From Deinococcus humi (GTDB taxonomy: Bacteria > Deinococcota > Deinococci > Deinococcales > Deinococcaceae): DNA of 64,000 bases. Shown here piece after piece: positions 18,273-26,325 of the stretch. Every line of letters starts with the position of its first letter. The first letter of the stretch is position 1. The notes beneath the pieces were generated by a model that was not told the DNA's origin, ran no database searches, and saw nothing but the letters and a program-made list of their open reading frames with translations. The translations under genes were made by a program, and so were the position numbers. The stretch is from NCBI RefSeq assembly GCF_014201875.1, contig NZ_JACHFL010000006.1, positions 1-64,000 on the forward strand, read 5' to 3'.

Positions 18273-19604
18273 TCACACGTCCTGCCGCTGTGCCCAGTTC
18301 GTCACGGTGCGCGCCGGATCTTTGTCTTGCTTCAGGCTGAGCAGTTCGGTCGCGGCCACAGCGCCGGCGACAAACAGTTCAATGGCGCGTTGCAAGACAG
18401 GGTCTGGCAGGCGAACGCCGGTGAGGAGCACCCGGGCCCCGGCAGGCGTCCGCGGCGGCTCCAGAAGGGGCTCAGACATCTCGAGAGTGAGCCGCCTGGG
18501 TACGGATGCCAGGGTGGGTGCTGCTGGCCCGCTCTCGGGGTATTTGGAGGGATTCCGGATGACATCCACCAGCAGGGCTGCTTTGTTCCTGACCTTGTAG
18601 CCGCCGGCGATCAATCCATCGAACTTCTGCACCTGTCGCTGGACGGTTTCGGGCCCGTGCTCGGCCGCGAGCTGAACCGAGATCGCGTGGCTGACTCCGC
18701 GCTGCGTCAACAGGGACACTGCCTCGGGGTTGGCCGGCGGTAGCACGAGTTCTGCAAAGGTGTACAGCACCTCCTGGGTTTCGCCGCGGCCCAGGTAATC
18801 GACGCTTTTCAGGAAGCCCTGCTCGATCAGCTGCTTGTGGGCGGGATCGAGCGTGCGGCGGATCCGGAAGGCGCGGTCATCCAAGATACCGAGGTGCTGG
18901 CCCCACGCCCGGAGGCTGACTTGGTAGCTGCCGACCGACGTTTGATCGTGGGGATGCCGCTGTTCGCTCAGGACGCGGAACAGCAGGCGGGGCAGCGGCT
19001 GGGAGAGCTTGCGCAGGAACTGCAGGTCGAGCGGCCGGATGAAGCCGCCGCGGATGCTGGCGGTGAGGTCACTGTCCAGCGTGATCTCAAGCAGGGAATC
19101 GGCCTTGAGTTCTTTGAACGCGTCGGGCTGACGATCCTTATCGACGACCACGAACTTCATGACCAGGCTGGTGTTGATGCTGCGGTACTGGTAGTGCTCG
19201 TTGTCGTACCAGCTGTCGGTAATTCTGTAGATGGTGCCCTGGAACCGCTGCAAGCTTTCCGCGAGAGAGCTGTAATGGAAGCCCGAGTCTGCAAGACTCG
19301 AGTACTGCAGCAGGTTGTAGCTGGTGGTGCGCAGCACGCCGCTGATAGGCATACCAGCAGCGATATAGGCGTTCACGAGGCCGAGCAAGATATCGTTATC
19401 CATACCGTGCGGCACGACGTCGTGGCGGGGCGCAGTGCATTCCACGCGGATCGTGGTGCCCAATTCATCCGAAGAGACGAATTCCTTGGTCCAGGAAGTC
19501 TGGGTCTTGGGCACACGATTATTGGCTAATACCAGGGAAAGCCGGGCGAGGTTGCGCTCGTCATGTCCATTGACAGAGCGTGGCTGCCTCACCGGTTTCG
19601 ACAT
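18273..19604 (-). CDS. repA: RepA-type plasmid replication initiator
   Basis: A 443-residue protein of the replication initiator A type found on Deinococcus plasmids and megaplasmids. Visible blocks include DERNLARLSLVLANNRVP, PHGMDNDILLGLVNAYIAAGMPI, TTSYNLLQY, SLAESLQRFQGTIYRITDSW and RIRRTLDPAHKQLIEQGFL. It should bind the adjacent iterons and open the origin. The ATG at 19604 is chosen over the far-upstream start at 19775 because conserved sequence begins just after it and the region further up is AT-rich origin DNA. No strong ribosome-binding site is visible. An AT-rich segment and eleven iterons lie immediately upstream. Confidence 0.85.
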   Translation of the reverse strand: MSKPVRQPRSVNGHDERNLARLSLVLANNRVPKTQTSWTKEFVSSDELGTTIRVECTAPRHDVVPHGMDNDILLGLVNAYIAAGMPISGVLRTTSYNLLQYSSLADSGFHYSSLAESLQRFQGTIYRITDSWYDNEHYQYRSINTSLVMKFVVVDKDRQPDAFKELKADSLLEITLDSDLTASIRGGFIRPLDLQFLRKLSQPLPRLLFRVLSEQRHPHDQTSVGSYQVSLRAWGQHLGILDDRAFRIRRTLDPAHKQLIEQGFLKSVDYLGRGETQEVLYTFAELVLPPANPEAVSLLTQRGVSHAISVQLAAEHGPETVQRQVQKFDGLIAGGYKVRNKAALLVDVIRNPSKYPESGPAAPTLASVPRRLTLEMSEPLLEPPRTPAGARVLLTGVRLPDPVLQRAIELFVAGAVAATELLSLKQDKDPARTVTNWAQRQDV

Positions 19605-19651
19605 GTGAACATGGTACCCCACGTGCTCTTGGGCTGGCCAAGCATCGTGTT

Positions 19652-19702
19652 GTTGATCAATATCTTTAAAGAAAAAGAATAAAAAAGAATGATGAATCAT
19701 CA
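19652..19702. other. AT-rich segment of the replication origin
   Basis: A run such as TTTAAAGAAAAAGAATAAAA stands out strongly in this GC-rich sequence. Placed between the iterons and repA, it is the likely DNA unwinding element and may also contain the repA promoter. Confidence 0.6.
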
Positions 19703-19750
19703 TCAGGAGCGCCACCTTTGTACGTGTGGGACGGCACTCGTTCCCTGAAT

Positions 19751-20063
19751 CATCCAAAGTCACGGGGTCAAACATCCAAAGTCACGGGGTCCAGGGAGTC
19801 AAATCATCCAAAGTCACGGGGTGGACTGGCTGTGGAATCATCCAAAGTCACGGGGTCAAACATCCAAAGTCACGGGGTCCAGGGAGTCAAATCATCCAAA
19901 GTCACGGGGTGGACTGGCTGTGGAATCATCCAAAGTCACGGGGTCAAACATCCAGAGTCACGGGGTCCAGGGAGTCAAATCATCCAAAGTCACGGTGTGG
20001 ACTGACTGCGGAACCTCTCAAAGTCACGGGGTATCAGACCTCAATCATCCAAAGTCACGGGGT
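19751..20063. repeat. Iteron array of the replication origin (oriV)
   Basis: Eleven direct copies of CATCCAAAGTCACGGGGT start at 19751, 19773, 19805, 19839, 19861, 19893, 19927, 19949, 19981, 20015 and 20046. Copies 8, 9 and 10 have substitutions. Spacings of 22, 32 and 34 bp repeat exactly three times, giving an 88-bp higher-order unit (19751-19838, 19839-19926, 19927-20014). Iterons next to a rep gene are the binding sites for the initiator and control copy number. Confidence 0.9.
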
Positions 20064-20067
20064 GTGA

Positions 20068-20140
20068 TGGACCTGCTGTGGGTTTGCGTCAGTCACCTGC
20101 TCAGCTACTCCGGTTTCGCTGAGGTTCACTTGCCAGAACT
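20068..20140 (+). repeat. IS6-like right-end fragment
   Basis: About 70 bp matching the right end of the copy at 44.5 kb: ACCTGCT, GTCAC, then GAGGTTCACTTGCCAGAACT. It abuts the iteron array on one side and supplies the last codons and stop of the YdcF-like gene on the other. Confidence 0.65.
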
Positions 20141-20782
20141 GATCGGAAAGAATGCTTGGATGAAACCCAGAACCTCGTGTCCCAGGAGACGCAAGGCGAC
20201 CCAGCGCTCCTTGACGGTTGGAAGTTGGGCGGCGTACCTGAACTCGTCGGAAGCCACAGGCACCACCCTCACGCCTGCGCGGGAAAACAACAGCACACCG
20301 CGACGAAGGTGCAAAGGGGACGAGACGAGGAGCATCGTTTTCCAGCCTTGCTGATGGGCCAGGGCTGTCACACGCATCGCTTCCTGCCTCGTATCCTTCG
20401 CATGCTCCAGCACAAACACCTGGGGTTTCCGGAGTTCTCCCGCTGCCTTGAGCTTGCCGTCGATGTATTCCTTTTGAATTTCTCGCATCGTCGGGCATCC
20501 GGGAGGTCTGACGGGATCGGCGTCGGTGACGGTCAGGGCTGACGAGTAGCCCGCCTGAAACAGGGCGAGCCCTTTGTTGATTCGGACTGCACCGACTTTG
20601 TCCGGCTCGCGGTCATCGCAGTTGATGTCCGAGCCCAGGATGACGATGACGTCGGCCTGTTCCGGCGGCATGCTGATTTCGAACGCCTTGAGCGCCAAAG
20701 GGAACAGCGGGGTGAACAGGAATGCCGTGGACAGACCGCCCAAGGCCGTGACCGCGAAAGTAATTGACAAGGCTTTGCCCAT
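20126..20782 (-). CDS. YdcF/SanA-like DUF218 protein
   Basis: A 218-residue protein with an N-terminal membrane anchor or signal (residues 5-32) and a DUF218 domain (about 43-190). Signature parts include ADVIVILGSD, a Glu-rich middle (ELRKPQVFVLE) and LVSSPLHLRRGVLLF. Relatives act at the cell envelope, but their biochemical role is unclear. The last few residues and the TGA stop come from an IS6-like terminal sequence (20126-20140), so the natural C-terminus has been replaced. A second IS end lies 20 bp before the start, so the gene is bracketed by IS DNA. Confidence 0.75.
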   Translation of the reverse strand: MGKALSITFAVTALGGLSTAFLFTPLFPLALKAFEISMPPEQADVIVILGSDINCDDREPDKVGAVRINKGLALFQAGYSSALTVTDADPVRPPGCPTMREIQKEYIDGKLKAAGELRKPQVFVLEHAKDTRQEAMRVTALAHQQGWKTMLLVSSPLHLRRGVLLFSRAGVRVVPVASDEFRYAAQLPTVKERWVALRLLGHEVLGFIQAFFPISSGK

Positions 20783-20803
20783 GGGTCTCCACTCGAGCGT
20801 CAG

Positions 20804-21045
20804 TTCTGGCAGGTTAAGCGGTGGAGTGGCCGCCAGTGACTGACGGTCAGCCCGATGCCGCCGATTCCCGCTGAGCGATCGAAACGGACAGGCCCTGCTT
20901 CAGGAGCGCGGATCGACGTCAGTCACGACACGCTTGGCGAGTGGAACGTCAACTTCTCGCCGCTCATCGCTGACAAGCTGCGTCACCGGGAACAGAAGCA
21001 TTGCTCTCGCCGTGCCAAGAGGGGGTTTCGTGGCGCACCCTAATA
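20804..21045 (+). pseudogene. IS6-like left end and transposase N-terminal fragment
   Basis: AGTTCTGGCAGGTTAAGCGG at the left is nearly identical to the transposase-proximal end of the complete copy (reverse strand, near 58110). It is followed by GGCCGCCAGTGACTGA and then a frame reading VSHDTLGEWNVNFSPLIADKLRHRE. The rest of the transposase is absent. Confidence 0.8.
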
Positions 21046-21434
21046 GCCTCGAACTCTTGACCGACCGCTTGGTGCCCTGAACGCGTATTTCCAGTGATTC
21101 GCCCTTCCTCTCCCGTCCCTCACAGGCCCCGCGTCCCTTCTGATCCCTTCCCGTGCTGTCTGAGATCAGGTGCTACTACAGTCGGAGCTGGTGCGGGAAC
21201 GCCCAGAGCGCGGCAAGAAATCGCCTCATCGTAGCGTAGCGGGTGTGTCCGAGCTGAGGTCAGTGGAGCGCAGGGGGGTCACCACGACCCCCGGCAGGAG
21301 GAAGAGCCACAACGCTCAGCCGGCCACGCCGATCCTGGGCACGGCCGACCACGTGACCATCGGCCAGCCCCGCTGATATAGCCGCGCGAGATGGTCAGGC
21401 GAGACCACGGGCCTCAAACAAAATTCACGTTACA
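21046..21434. other. Intergenic stretch upstream of the multi-enzyme cassette
   Basis: No gene with coding character. It joins IS debris to the AT-rich regulatory site at 21435. Confidence 0.4.
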
Positions 21435-21456
21435 AAAAGATTGTCACAAATCTTTT
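21435..21456. promoter_or_regulatory. AT-rich inverted repeat, candidate operator or promoter region
   Basis: AAAAGATT-GTCACA-AATCTTTT, a perfect 8-base inverted repeat inside a short AT-rich island, 38 bp before the first possible start of the downstream cassette. Confidence 0.45.
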
Positions 21457-21493
21457 ATTTGTAGAGTTCGCCCCCTGGAGACCAGGAGATGCC

Positions 21494-21721
21494 ATGAATA
21501 TGAATTGCTGGGCTGTTTTCGTCATCACCTTCGTCATGCTCCCCACCGCCCAGTCCATCCCCGAAGGCACTCTGATTGCCCCCACGATCACCGCGGTGCC
21601 GTCAATTGAGCCTGAGGGCGTGCCCGGCTTCACCCTGGCGATGGTGATGACTGCCCAGGTGCCGCAGACCCGGGCCCACCTTTCCGCGAAGCCGCCGATC
21701 ACGGAACCGTCGGCCAGGTGA
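21494..21721 (+). CDS. Possible small secreted or membrane peptide, unknown function
   Basis: A 75-codon frame with AGGAG six bases before the ATG, a hydrophobic N-terminus (WAVFVITFVMLPTAQS) that could be a signal peptide, and GC-rich third positions. It is not recognised. The opposite strand is open over the same stretch, so assignment is uncertain. If real, it would be the first gene of the cassette behind the AT-rich inverted repeat. Confidence 0.35.
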   Translation: MNMNCWAVFVITFVMLPTAQSIPEGTLIAPTITAVPSIEPEGVPGFTLAMVMTAQVPQTRAHLSAKPPITEPSAR

Positions 21722-22199
21722 TGCCATGGAGCGCCAGCCTCTGCTCCGCATGGCCGCGCTCTGCCCAGGTGTGTTCGGCACTCCGGGCACCCGGCTGACG
21801 CAGGGCGATGCCTCTGCCGGAATGCGCCAGCGGGTCTGGCTCGGCCTGCATACGTCGGGCGCGCTACACCTGAAGATCCGCGACGCGTGTAGCGCACCCC
21901 TCCGGTGGCGCCATGGTCCATCTCGCCGCACTTCGGCGACGGAACTGTCTCGAGGACATGGGCGAAATCCCGAAGGGCGCTCAGGATCTGGAAGAGACTG
22001 GCGAACGCTTGCTGGCCACCCGACTGCAGGAGGGCCAGAGAGCTGGCCTCCAGTGAAACCCCCTGTGGTGGCCAGGACCAGGGTGAGGTGTTCCGGGCGG
22101 AAACGAAGATGCGAACGGATACACATCGCGTGATGGACGGACAGCTCGCGTTACAGGAACGTGCACCAGACAGCATTGAGGGGAAAGGAGGACCAGGCC
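21722..22199. other. Stretch before the BTAD regulator, small frames only
   Basis: Frames at 21726-22133 and 21913-22056 (47 codons, reading DMGEIPKGAQDLEETGERLLA) look partly coding but have no ribosome-binding site, and the bias switches between frames. This fits either a decayed gene or chance. Confidence 0.35.
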
Positions 22200-23099
22200 A
22201 TGCTGCAGGTTTTGCTCTTCGGCGTCTTTCAGGCGCAGGACACCGCTGGCCGTCCGCTCGCACTGGAAAGCCAGCGGGCGCGCGAGCTCCTGAGTTTCCT
22301 CCTGCTGCACCCGCACCAGCCCCACTCGCGCGAGGTTCTGGCCAGCACCCTGTGGGGCGGCGAGGCCGGGATGGCGTCCACCGCGCAGTCGCTCAAGGGA
22401 CTGCGTCAGGCGCTCTGGCACCTCCACTCGGCCCTGCCGCCCGGGCTGCACGCTGGCTTGCTGCACCTCACGGGCGACCGGGTGGAATTGCGCTCCCACC
22501 CCAACCTGAGCTGCGACGCCCTGACCTTCGAGGGGACAGTGCGTGCCCTGCAGGGCCGAACCGGGCCAGACCTGACCCCAGCGGAGGCGTGGGCGCTTCG
22601 GGCCGCGGTGGCGCTGTACCGGGGTGATCTCCTTGAAGGCTGGATGGCGGACTGGTGCCTGGCCGAGCGCGAGCGACTGCAAAACCTGCATCTGGCGGCG
22701 CTGGAGAAGCTAACCGACCACTGCGAAGCTTACGGGGACTGGGAGGGTGGACTGCACTACGCCGGACGCCTCCTGGCCTTTGACCGGGCCAGCGAGGACA
22801 CCCACCGCCGGGTCATGCGGCTTCACTTCCGCTCGGGACACCGGACCGCCGCCCTGCGCCAGTTCGCCCTCTGCGAACTCGCCCTGCGCGAGGAACTGGG
22901 TGTACGGCCCTCGCACGCCACGCTCGCCCTGTACGAGGGCATCCGCGACGACCAGCCGCTGGAGACGGCTTCCGGACCGCCAACTGTCGGGCTGACCACA
23001 CCAGACTCGGCCCTGGAACTCCTCAACGAGTTGCGTGCGGCCGTGCGTGAGCTGCGGAACCTGCTGGCCGATGGGGGACGCCTGCGCGAGGAGCCCTGA
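22200..23099 (+). CDS. BTAD/SARP-family transcriptional regulator (short form)
   Basis: A 299-residue protein with the two-part architecture of SARP activators. The N-terminal OmpR/PhoB-like winged helix covers residues 1-95 (LLFGVFQAQDTAGRPLAL, SREVLASTLWGG). The bacterial transcriptional activation domain covers about 105-255 (AVALYRGDLLEGWMADWCLAERERL, then REELGVRPSHATLALYEGI). There is no ATPase or TPR part. The ATG at 22200 is preferred over 22161 because AAAGGAGG precedes it and the wHTH begins there. It heads a one-strand run of seven more genes and is the obvious candidate regulator of that cassette. Confidence 0.85.
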   Translation: MLQVLLFGVFQAQDTAGRPLALESQRARELLSFLLLHPHQPHSREVLASTLWGGEAGMASTAQSLKGLRQALWHLHSALPPGLHAGLLHLTGDRVELRSHPNLSCDALTFEGTVRALQGRTGPDLTPAEAWALRAAVALYRGDLLEGWMADWCLAERERLQNLHLAALEKLTDHCEAYGDWEGGLHYAGRLLAFDRASEDTHRRVMRLHFRSGHRTAALRQFALCELALREELGVRPSHATLALYEGIRDDQPLETASGPPTVGLTTPDSALELLNELRAAVRELRNLLADGGRLREEP

Positions 23100-23193
23100 G
23101 TTCCTCCCCGGCGAGACAGCACCGAGACGCCCCCGAGACGGCCCCCACGGACGATGGGGGCGGGCGTTCCCCTTTCACAGTTGCGAGGTGCTC

Positions 23194-23439
23194 ATGTTTG
23201 ACAGCGCGCAGTCGTTCGTCATCAAGATCTGGCTGGAGCCGGGGGGCAGCCCGGTCGGGCGCTTGCCGTGGCGAGGCCAGATTACCCATCTGCCGAGCCG
23301 CGAGAGCCGGGCCGTCCGGCGCCTTGATGACATCACCGTGGTCATCGCCGGAGCCCTGGAGCGCTCGGGGGCTGACCCCGGCTGGCACTGGCGCTGGGGC
23401 CGTCACTGGAGAACCTGGACCGGCCGACCCCTTCCCTGA
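23194..23439 (+). CDS. Small hypothetical protein of the cassette
   Basis: 81 residues, not recognised. It starts MFDSAQSFVIKIWLEPGG and ends with a Trp/Arg-rich segment (HWRWGRHWRTWTG). The middle (RGQITHLPSRESRAVRRLDDI) suggests a small beta fold. The start at 23194 is supported by the change of coding bias there. It is followed 39 bp later by the next gene on the same strand and is probably co-transcribed with it. Confidence 0.6.
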   Translation: MFDSAQSFVIKIWLEPGGSPVGRLPWRGQITHLPSRESRAVRRLDDITVVIAGALERSGADPGWHWRWGRHWRTWTGRPLP

Positions 23440-23478
23440 GGTCCGGCCTGACACCCACCACACCTCCAAGGAGGGGTC

Positions 23479-24432
23479 ATGACCACCGCACCGTTCACTG
23501 GCGAGCCGCAGACCTTTTACCCGCACCTGCGGGAGATGCTCAGTCCCAGCTTCGCCCACCTCTCGGACGCGGAGCTGGAGTCGGCCTTCGAATCGGCCTT
23601 CGGCGAGGGCGTGACCCCCGCCGAGTACGAGGAATTCTTCGGTGGCCTGGGCCGCGCGCTGAGCGGCGCGGCCCGGGATGTTGGCCGCTTTGCCCAGCGG
23701 GCCGCCCCCATTGCGGGGAGCGTTCTCTCAGGCGCGGCCCAGGGCGCCCTGGCCGGCTCGGCACTGGGACCCTGGGGTGCCCTGGGCGGAGCCATTGCGG
23801 GCGGTGTCGGCTCGGGGCTCGCGCAGCACGGTCCCCGGGGAGCGCGCGGCGTGGGCCAGGCGATCAGCGGCGTGGTGAACACCGCCGGGACGCTGACCGG
23901 ACGCGGCGGGATGGCGGGTGGGGCGATGGGCGCCCTGAGCAGTCTGCTGGGGAGCGGTGGACGTGGGAGCGGAGCGGCCAGCACCCTGATGAACGTGCTG
24001 AGCCGTCCCGAAACCCAGCGGGCGTTGCAGGCGTTGATGGGCGGCCAGAACCGCGCAATCCCGCTGGGGGTGGGGCGCACACCCGTTCCCGCAAGTGCCT
24101 TTGCTGGCCTGCTCGGCGCGCTGGGCCGCGAAGCGGAGGCCGAGATCTCCTGGGGCTCCGGCGAGTCTCTGGACAGCCCTCCCGCCTACCTGATGAACAG
24201 CGCCGGCCAGTTTGTGGTCGACCCCAATGACCCCGATGGCCGCGCCGCGCGGCTGCTCCAGATGCTCCGGGCCTCGCCGCCCATGTTGCGCCAGCGCCCC
24301 GCTCCATTCATGGAGGCGCAGGACGAGGCCTATGACGAGGCGTTCGATGAGGACGAGGCCTACGACGACAGTGAGGCCCTCGACTTCGAGCTGTGGGAGT
24401 TCGATGAGGCCCACCCGGTCTGGGGAGGCTGA
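23479..24432 (+). CDS. Gly/Ala-rich protein with acidic tail, unknown function
   Basis: 317 residues. The N-terminus has an acidic amphipathic segment (LSDAELESAFESAFGEGVTPAEYEEFF). A long Gly/Ala/Ser-rich hydrophobic central region follows (residues about 55-185), with GAAQGALAGSALGPWGALGG-like repeats that resemble glycine-zipper membrane-inserting segments. The C-terminal 35 residues are almost all Asp, Glu, Ala and Tyr. A strong AAGGAGG precedes the ATG. There is no signal peptide. The zipper suggests self-association or membrane insertion, but no function is known to me. The next gene starts 6 bp after its stop. Confidence 0.75.
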   Translation: MTTAPFTGEPQTFYPHLREMLSPSFAHLSDAELESAFESAFGEGVTPAEYEEFFGGLGRALSGAARDVGRFAQRAAPIAGSVLSGAAQGALAGSALGPWGALGGAIAGGVGSGLAQHGPRGARGVGQAISGVVNTAGTLTGRGGMAGGAMGALSSLLGSGGRGSGAASTLMNVLSRPETQRALQALMGGQNRAIPLGVGRTPVPASAFAGLLGALGREAEAEISWGSGESLDSPPAYLMNSAGQFVVDPNDPDGRAARLLQMLRASPPMLRQRPAPFMEAQDEAYDEAFDEDEAYDDSEALDFELWEFDEAHPVWGG

Positions 24433-24437
24433 GCACC

Positions 24438-24998
24438 GTGAACGACGCGCTGCTTGAAGCGCTTCGCCAGCAGGCGGCCGGGGGCGGGGGCCTGGAAGGT
24501 GCCCTGGCCGGGATGGCCGGGGACGACCCGGCGCTCGGGCTGCTCTCACAGATGCTCGCGCAGCGGGAGCAGACGCTCACCCAGGACCTGGAGACGCAGC
24601 AGCGGGAAGAGGAGCGGCTGGCGGCCCTGGCCCGCGCTGGGGAGGAGGCCAGGCAACTGGATGAACTGCGGCAACTGGAAGAGGAGCGGCGGCAGACGCA
24701 GCGCCGCGTCCGTCTGGAACGGCTGCGCTTGCGGCTGGAGGAACTGGAGGACGAACTCGCCGGATGCCACGCGCTGCTGGACGGCCTCGCACTGGCGCTG
24801 GGAGCCTGTCCGAGCTGCTGGGGCGAGGATCCCGGGTGCCGTCTGTGCCGGGGCAGGGGACAGCCCGGCTTCGTGCGGCCAGAGGCGGCGGCCTTCCGGC
24901 GGCTGGTGGCACCCGCGCTGGAGGCGGCCTCATTCCCCATTGATCACAGGCCATTCGCGGGCTGTGAGACGCCCGAGCTCGAAAGGAGACCGCTATGA
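24438..24998 (+). CDS. Coiled-coil protein with a four-cysteine zinc-ribbon-like motif
   Basis: 186 residues starting at GTG, with GGGGAGG upstream. Residues 40-115 are a charged coiled coil rich in Gln, Glu, Arg and Leu. Residues about 128-145 carry CPSCWGEDPGCRLCRGRG, two CxxC pairs resembling a zinc ribbon or a DnaJ-type Cys knuckle. I do not recognise the family. The stop overlaps the next start (ATGA), so it is translationally coupled to the following gene and its product may act with that protein. Confidence 0.75.
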   Translation: MNDALLEALRQQAAGGGGLEGALAGMAGDDPALGLLSQMLAQREQTLTQDLETQQREEERLAALARAGEEARQLDELRQLEEERRQTQRRVRLERLRLRLEELEDELAGCHALLDGLALALGACPSCWGEDPGCRLCRGRGQPGFVRPEAAAFRRLVAPALEAASFPIDHRPFAGCETPELERRPL

Positions 24999-25579
24999 CC
25001 ATGTACACCGATGACATCGACTCTTACCTCGACAGCTTTGAATTCGACGAGTCCGACGAGCGTGCCCGGTCACGGGGGCGGCGCAACCAGACTCCGGTGC
25101 GGACGCCTTCGTCGCAGAGCAGCTTCCAGCCTCGCCCCTCGTCCAATACCGTCACCCAGGCGCAGCTCCAGGCCGCCGTGCGGACCCTCGACGGCAAGAT
25201 CACCACGCTGGCCGGCAGCGTCAAGACGCTGGAAACCCGCACCAGCTCGGTCGCCGCCGAGCAGGACCGAATGGCCGCCGCCCTGCGCAAGGAGATGGAG
25301 GAGCGCAAGAAGAGCAGCGACGGCATTCGCCGCGACCTCCAGCAGACCAAGACGCTGGCCGTGCTGCTGCCGATGATCTCGCAGAAGACCGAGGATGTGG
25401 TTCGGGCCGACGGCACCACTGCCAAGGTGGTCACCCAGCCCAGTGACAGCCTGAGTTCGATCCTGCCATTCATGCTGCTCATGGGCGGGAACTCGGGCGA
25501 CAGCTCGTCGGGTGGGGGCCTGCTGGGCGGCGACAGCTCGAGCACCCTGTTGCTCGCGGTGCTGCTCACGCGCCGCTAA
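24995..25579 (+). CDS. Coiled-coil protein with hydrophobic Gly/Ser-rich C-terminus
   Basis: 194 residues. An acidic start (YTDDIDSYLDSFEFDESDE) is followed by a disordered Arg/Ser/Pro region, then a coiled coil (about 50-120; LQAAVRTLDGKITTLAGSVKTLE, RTSSVAAEQDRMA). The C-terminus has hydrophobic and Gly/Ser segments (SILPFMLLMGG, STLLLAVLL). AAAGGAG precedes the ATG and a 4-bp overlap links it to the gene before. A structural or scaffold role is inferred only from its shape. Confidence 0.72.
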   Translation: MTMYTDDIDSYLDSFEFDESDERARSRGRRNQTPVRTPSSQSSFQPRPSSNTVTQAQLQAAVRTLDGKITTLAGSVKTLETRTSSVAAEQDRMAAALRKEMEERKKSSDGIRRDLQQTKTLAVLLPMISQKTEDVVRADGTTAKVVTQPSDSLSSILPFMLLMGGNSGDSSSGGGLLGGDSSSTLLLAVLLTRR

Positions 25580-25606
25580 ACGGCTCACAAGTGATGGAGG
25601 AATGTC

Positions 25607-26260
25607 ATGACTAATCCTTCCGGTGCTGGGGGAGGCTTCGGACGCACATTGCAAGAACTTTTCACCGTGAATCCGGTGCAGGGACAGGGGCCAGCACCCA
25701 CACTTGCTGGGGAGGCATTGATCGAGGTGCCCGATCTCACCGGTATGGAGCAGGCTGAGGCCGAGCAACTTCTCCGCGAACGTCGGCTAAGCTCAAGAAT
25801 TCGGCCTCTAACCGCCGATGGCGATCCGGGCACAGTCAAGCACCAGGCTCCCAAAGCAGGCGAGGTCGCAACCGCAGGCACTCAGGTCACGCTTTACGTC
25901 ATCAAAGCCCGGGAACTCAGTGATCTTGAGAAGATTCGGAAAGTCTTCGATGATGCAAAAGTTCTCACGGCAGATAATTTCGTTCAGGCCATGGATGACA
26001 ACGAGGATTTTCAGAAGTACGTCGCAACGGTGAAGGTTGCCTACGACGCCCTACTCAAGAAGATCGAGGGCCTGGTGACGCAGCAGGATGCGAACAACGC
26101 TTTACAGAACCTGACCACCAAAGCGGACCTCCAGAGCGCTACCGGGGCCCTGGAACGGGAGGATGTCGCCAGCAGGCGGTTCGAGGAACTCAAGCGCCTG
26201 ATCCAGGCGAATAGCGGTGGGGATGGGCCCAACCCCACCAGCAGCAAGGCCAAAACCTAG
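25607..26260 (+). CDS. PASTA-domain protein
   Basis: 217 residues with one PASTA-like domain at about 40-100 (VPDLTGMEQAEAEQLLRERRL, then KHQAPKAGEVATAGTQVTLYV). A helical region follows (about 105-200), part of it coiled coil. PASTA domains recognise peptidoglycan fragments or beta-lactams, usually as tandem copies on membrane kinases. A single copy on a soluble protein without a membrane segment is unusual. GGAGGAATGTC precedes the ATG. It sits directly before the two large wall-enzyme genes, which supports a peptidoglycan-targeting role. Confidence 0.78.
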   Translation: MTNPSGAGGGFGRTLQELFTVNPVQGQGPAPTLAGEALIEVPDLTGMEQAEAEQLLRERRLSSRIRPLTADGDPGTVKHQAPKAGEVATAGTQVTLYVIKARELSDLEKIRKVFDDAKVLTADNFVQAMDDNEDFQKYVATVKVAYDALLKKIEGLVTQQDANNALQNLTTKADLQSATGALEREDVASRRFEELKRLIQANSGGDGPNPTSSKAKT

Positions 26261-26325
26261 CCGTTGTTCTGTCTGGGACGGCGGCCTGAAACTCACGGCT
26301 GGCCGCTCCTTTTTCCGAGGCGCCC

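Noticed and set aside
19751..20063. Iteron array considered as a CRISPR
   Set aside because: The intervening sequences are short (4-16 bp), themselves repeated, and there are no cas genes. Spacing and the neighbouring repA identify iterons.
19718..20354. Plus-strand frames across the iterons encoding repeated SSKVTGS-type peptides
   Set aside because: The repeats are set by the 18-bp DNA iterons, run in all three frames, and have no ribosome-binding site. The DNA is the functional unit.
21430..22263. 277-codon minus-strand frame opposite the start of the cassette
   Set aside because: It would run against the regulator gene, lacks a ribosome-binding site and motifs, and ends in AT-rich promoter-like DNA. 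A decayed gene cannot be fully excluded.
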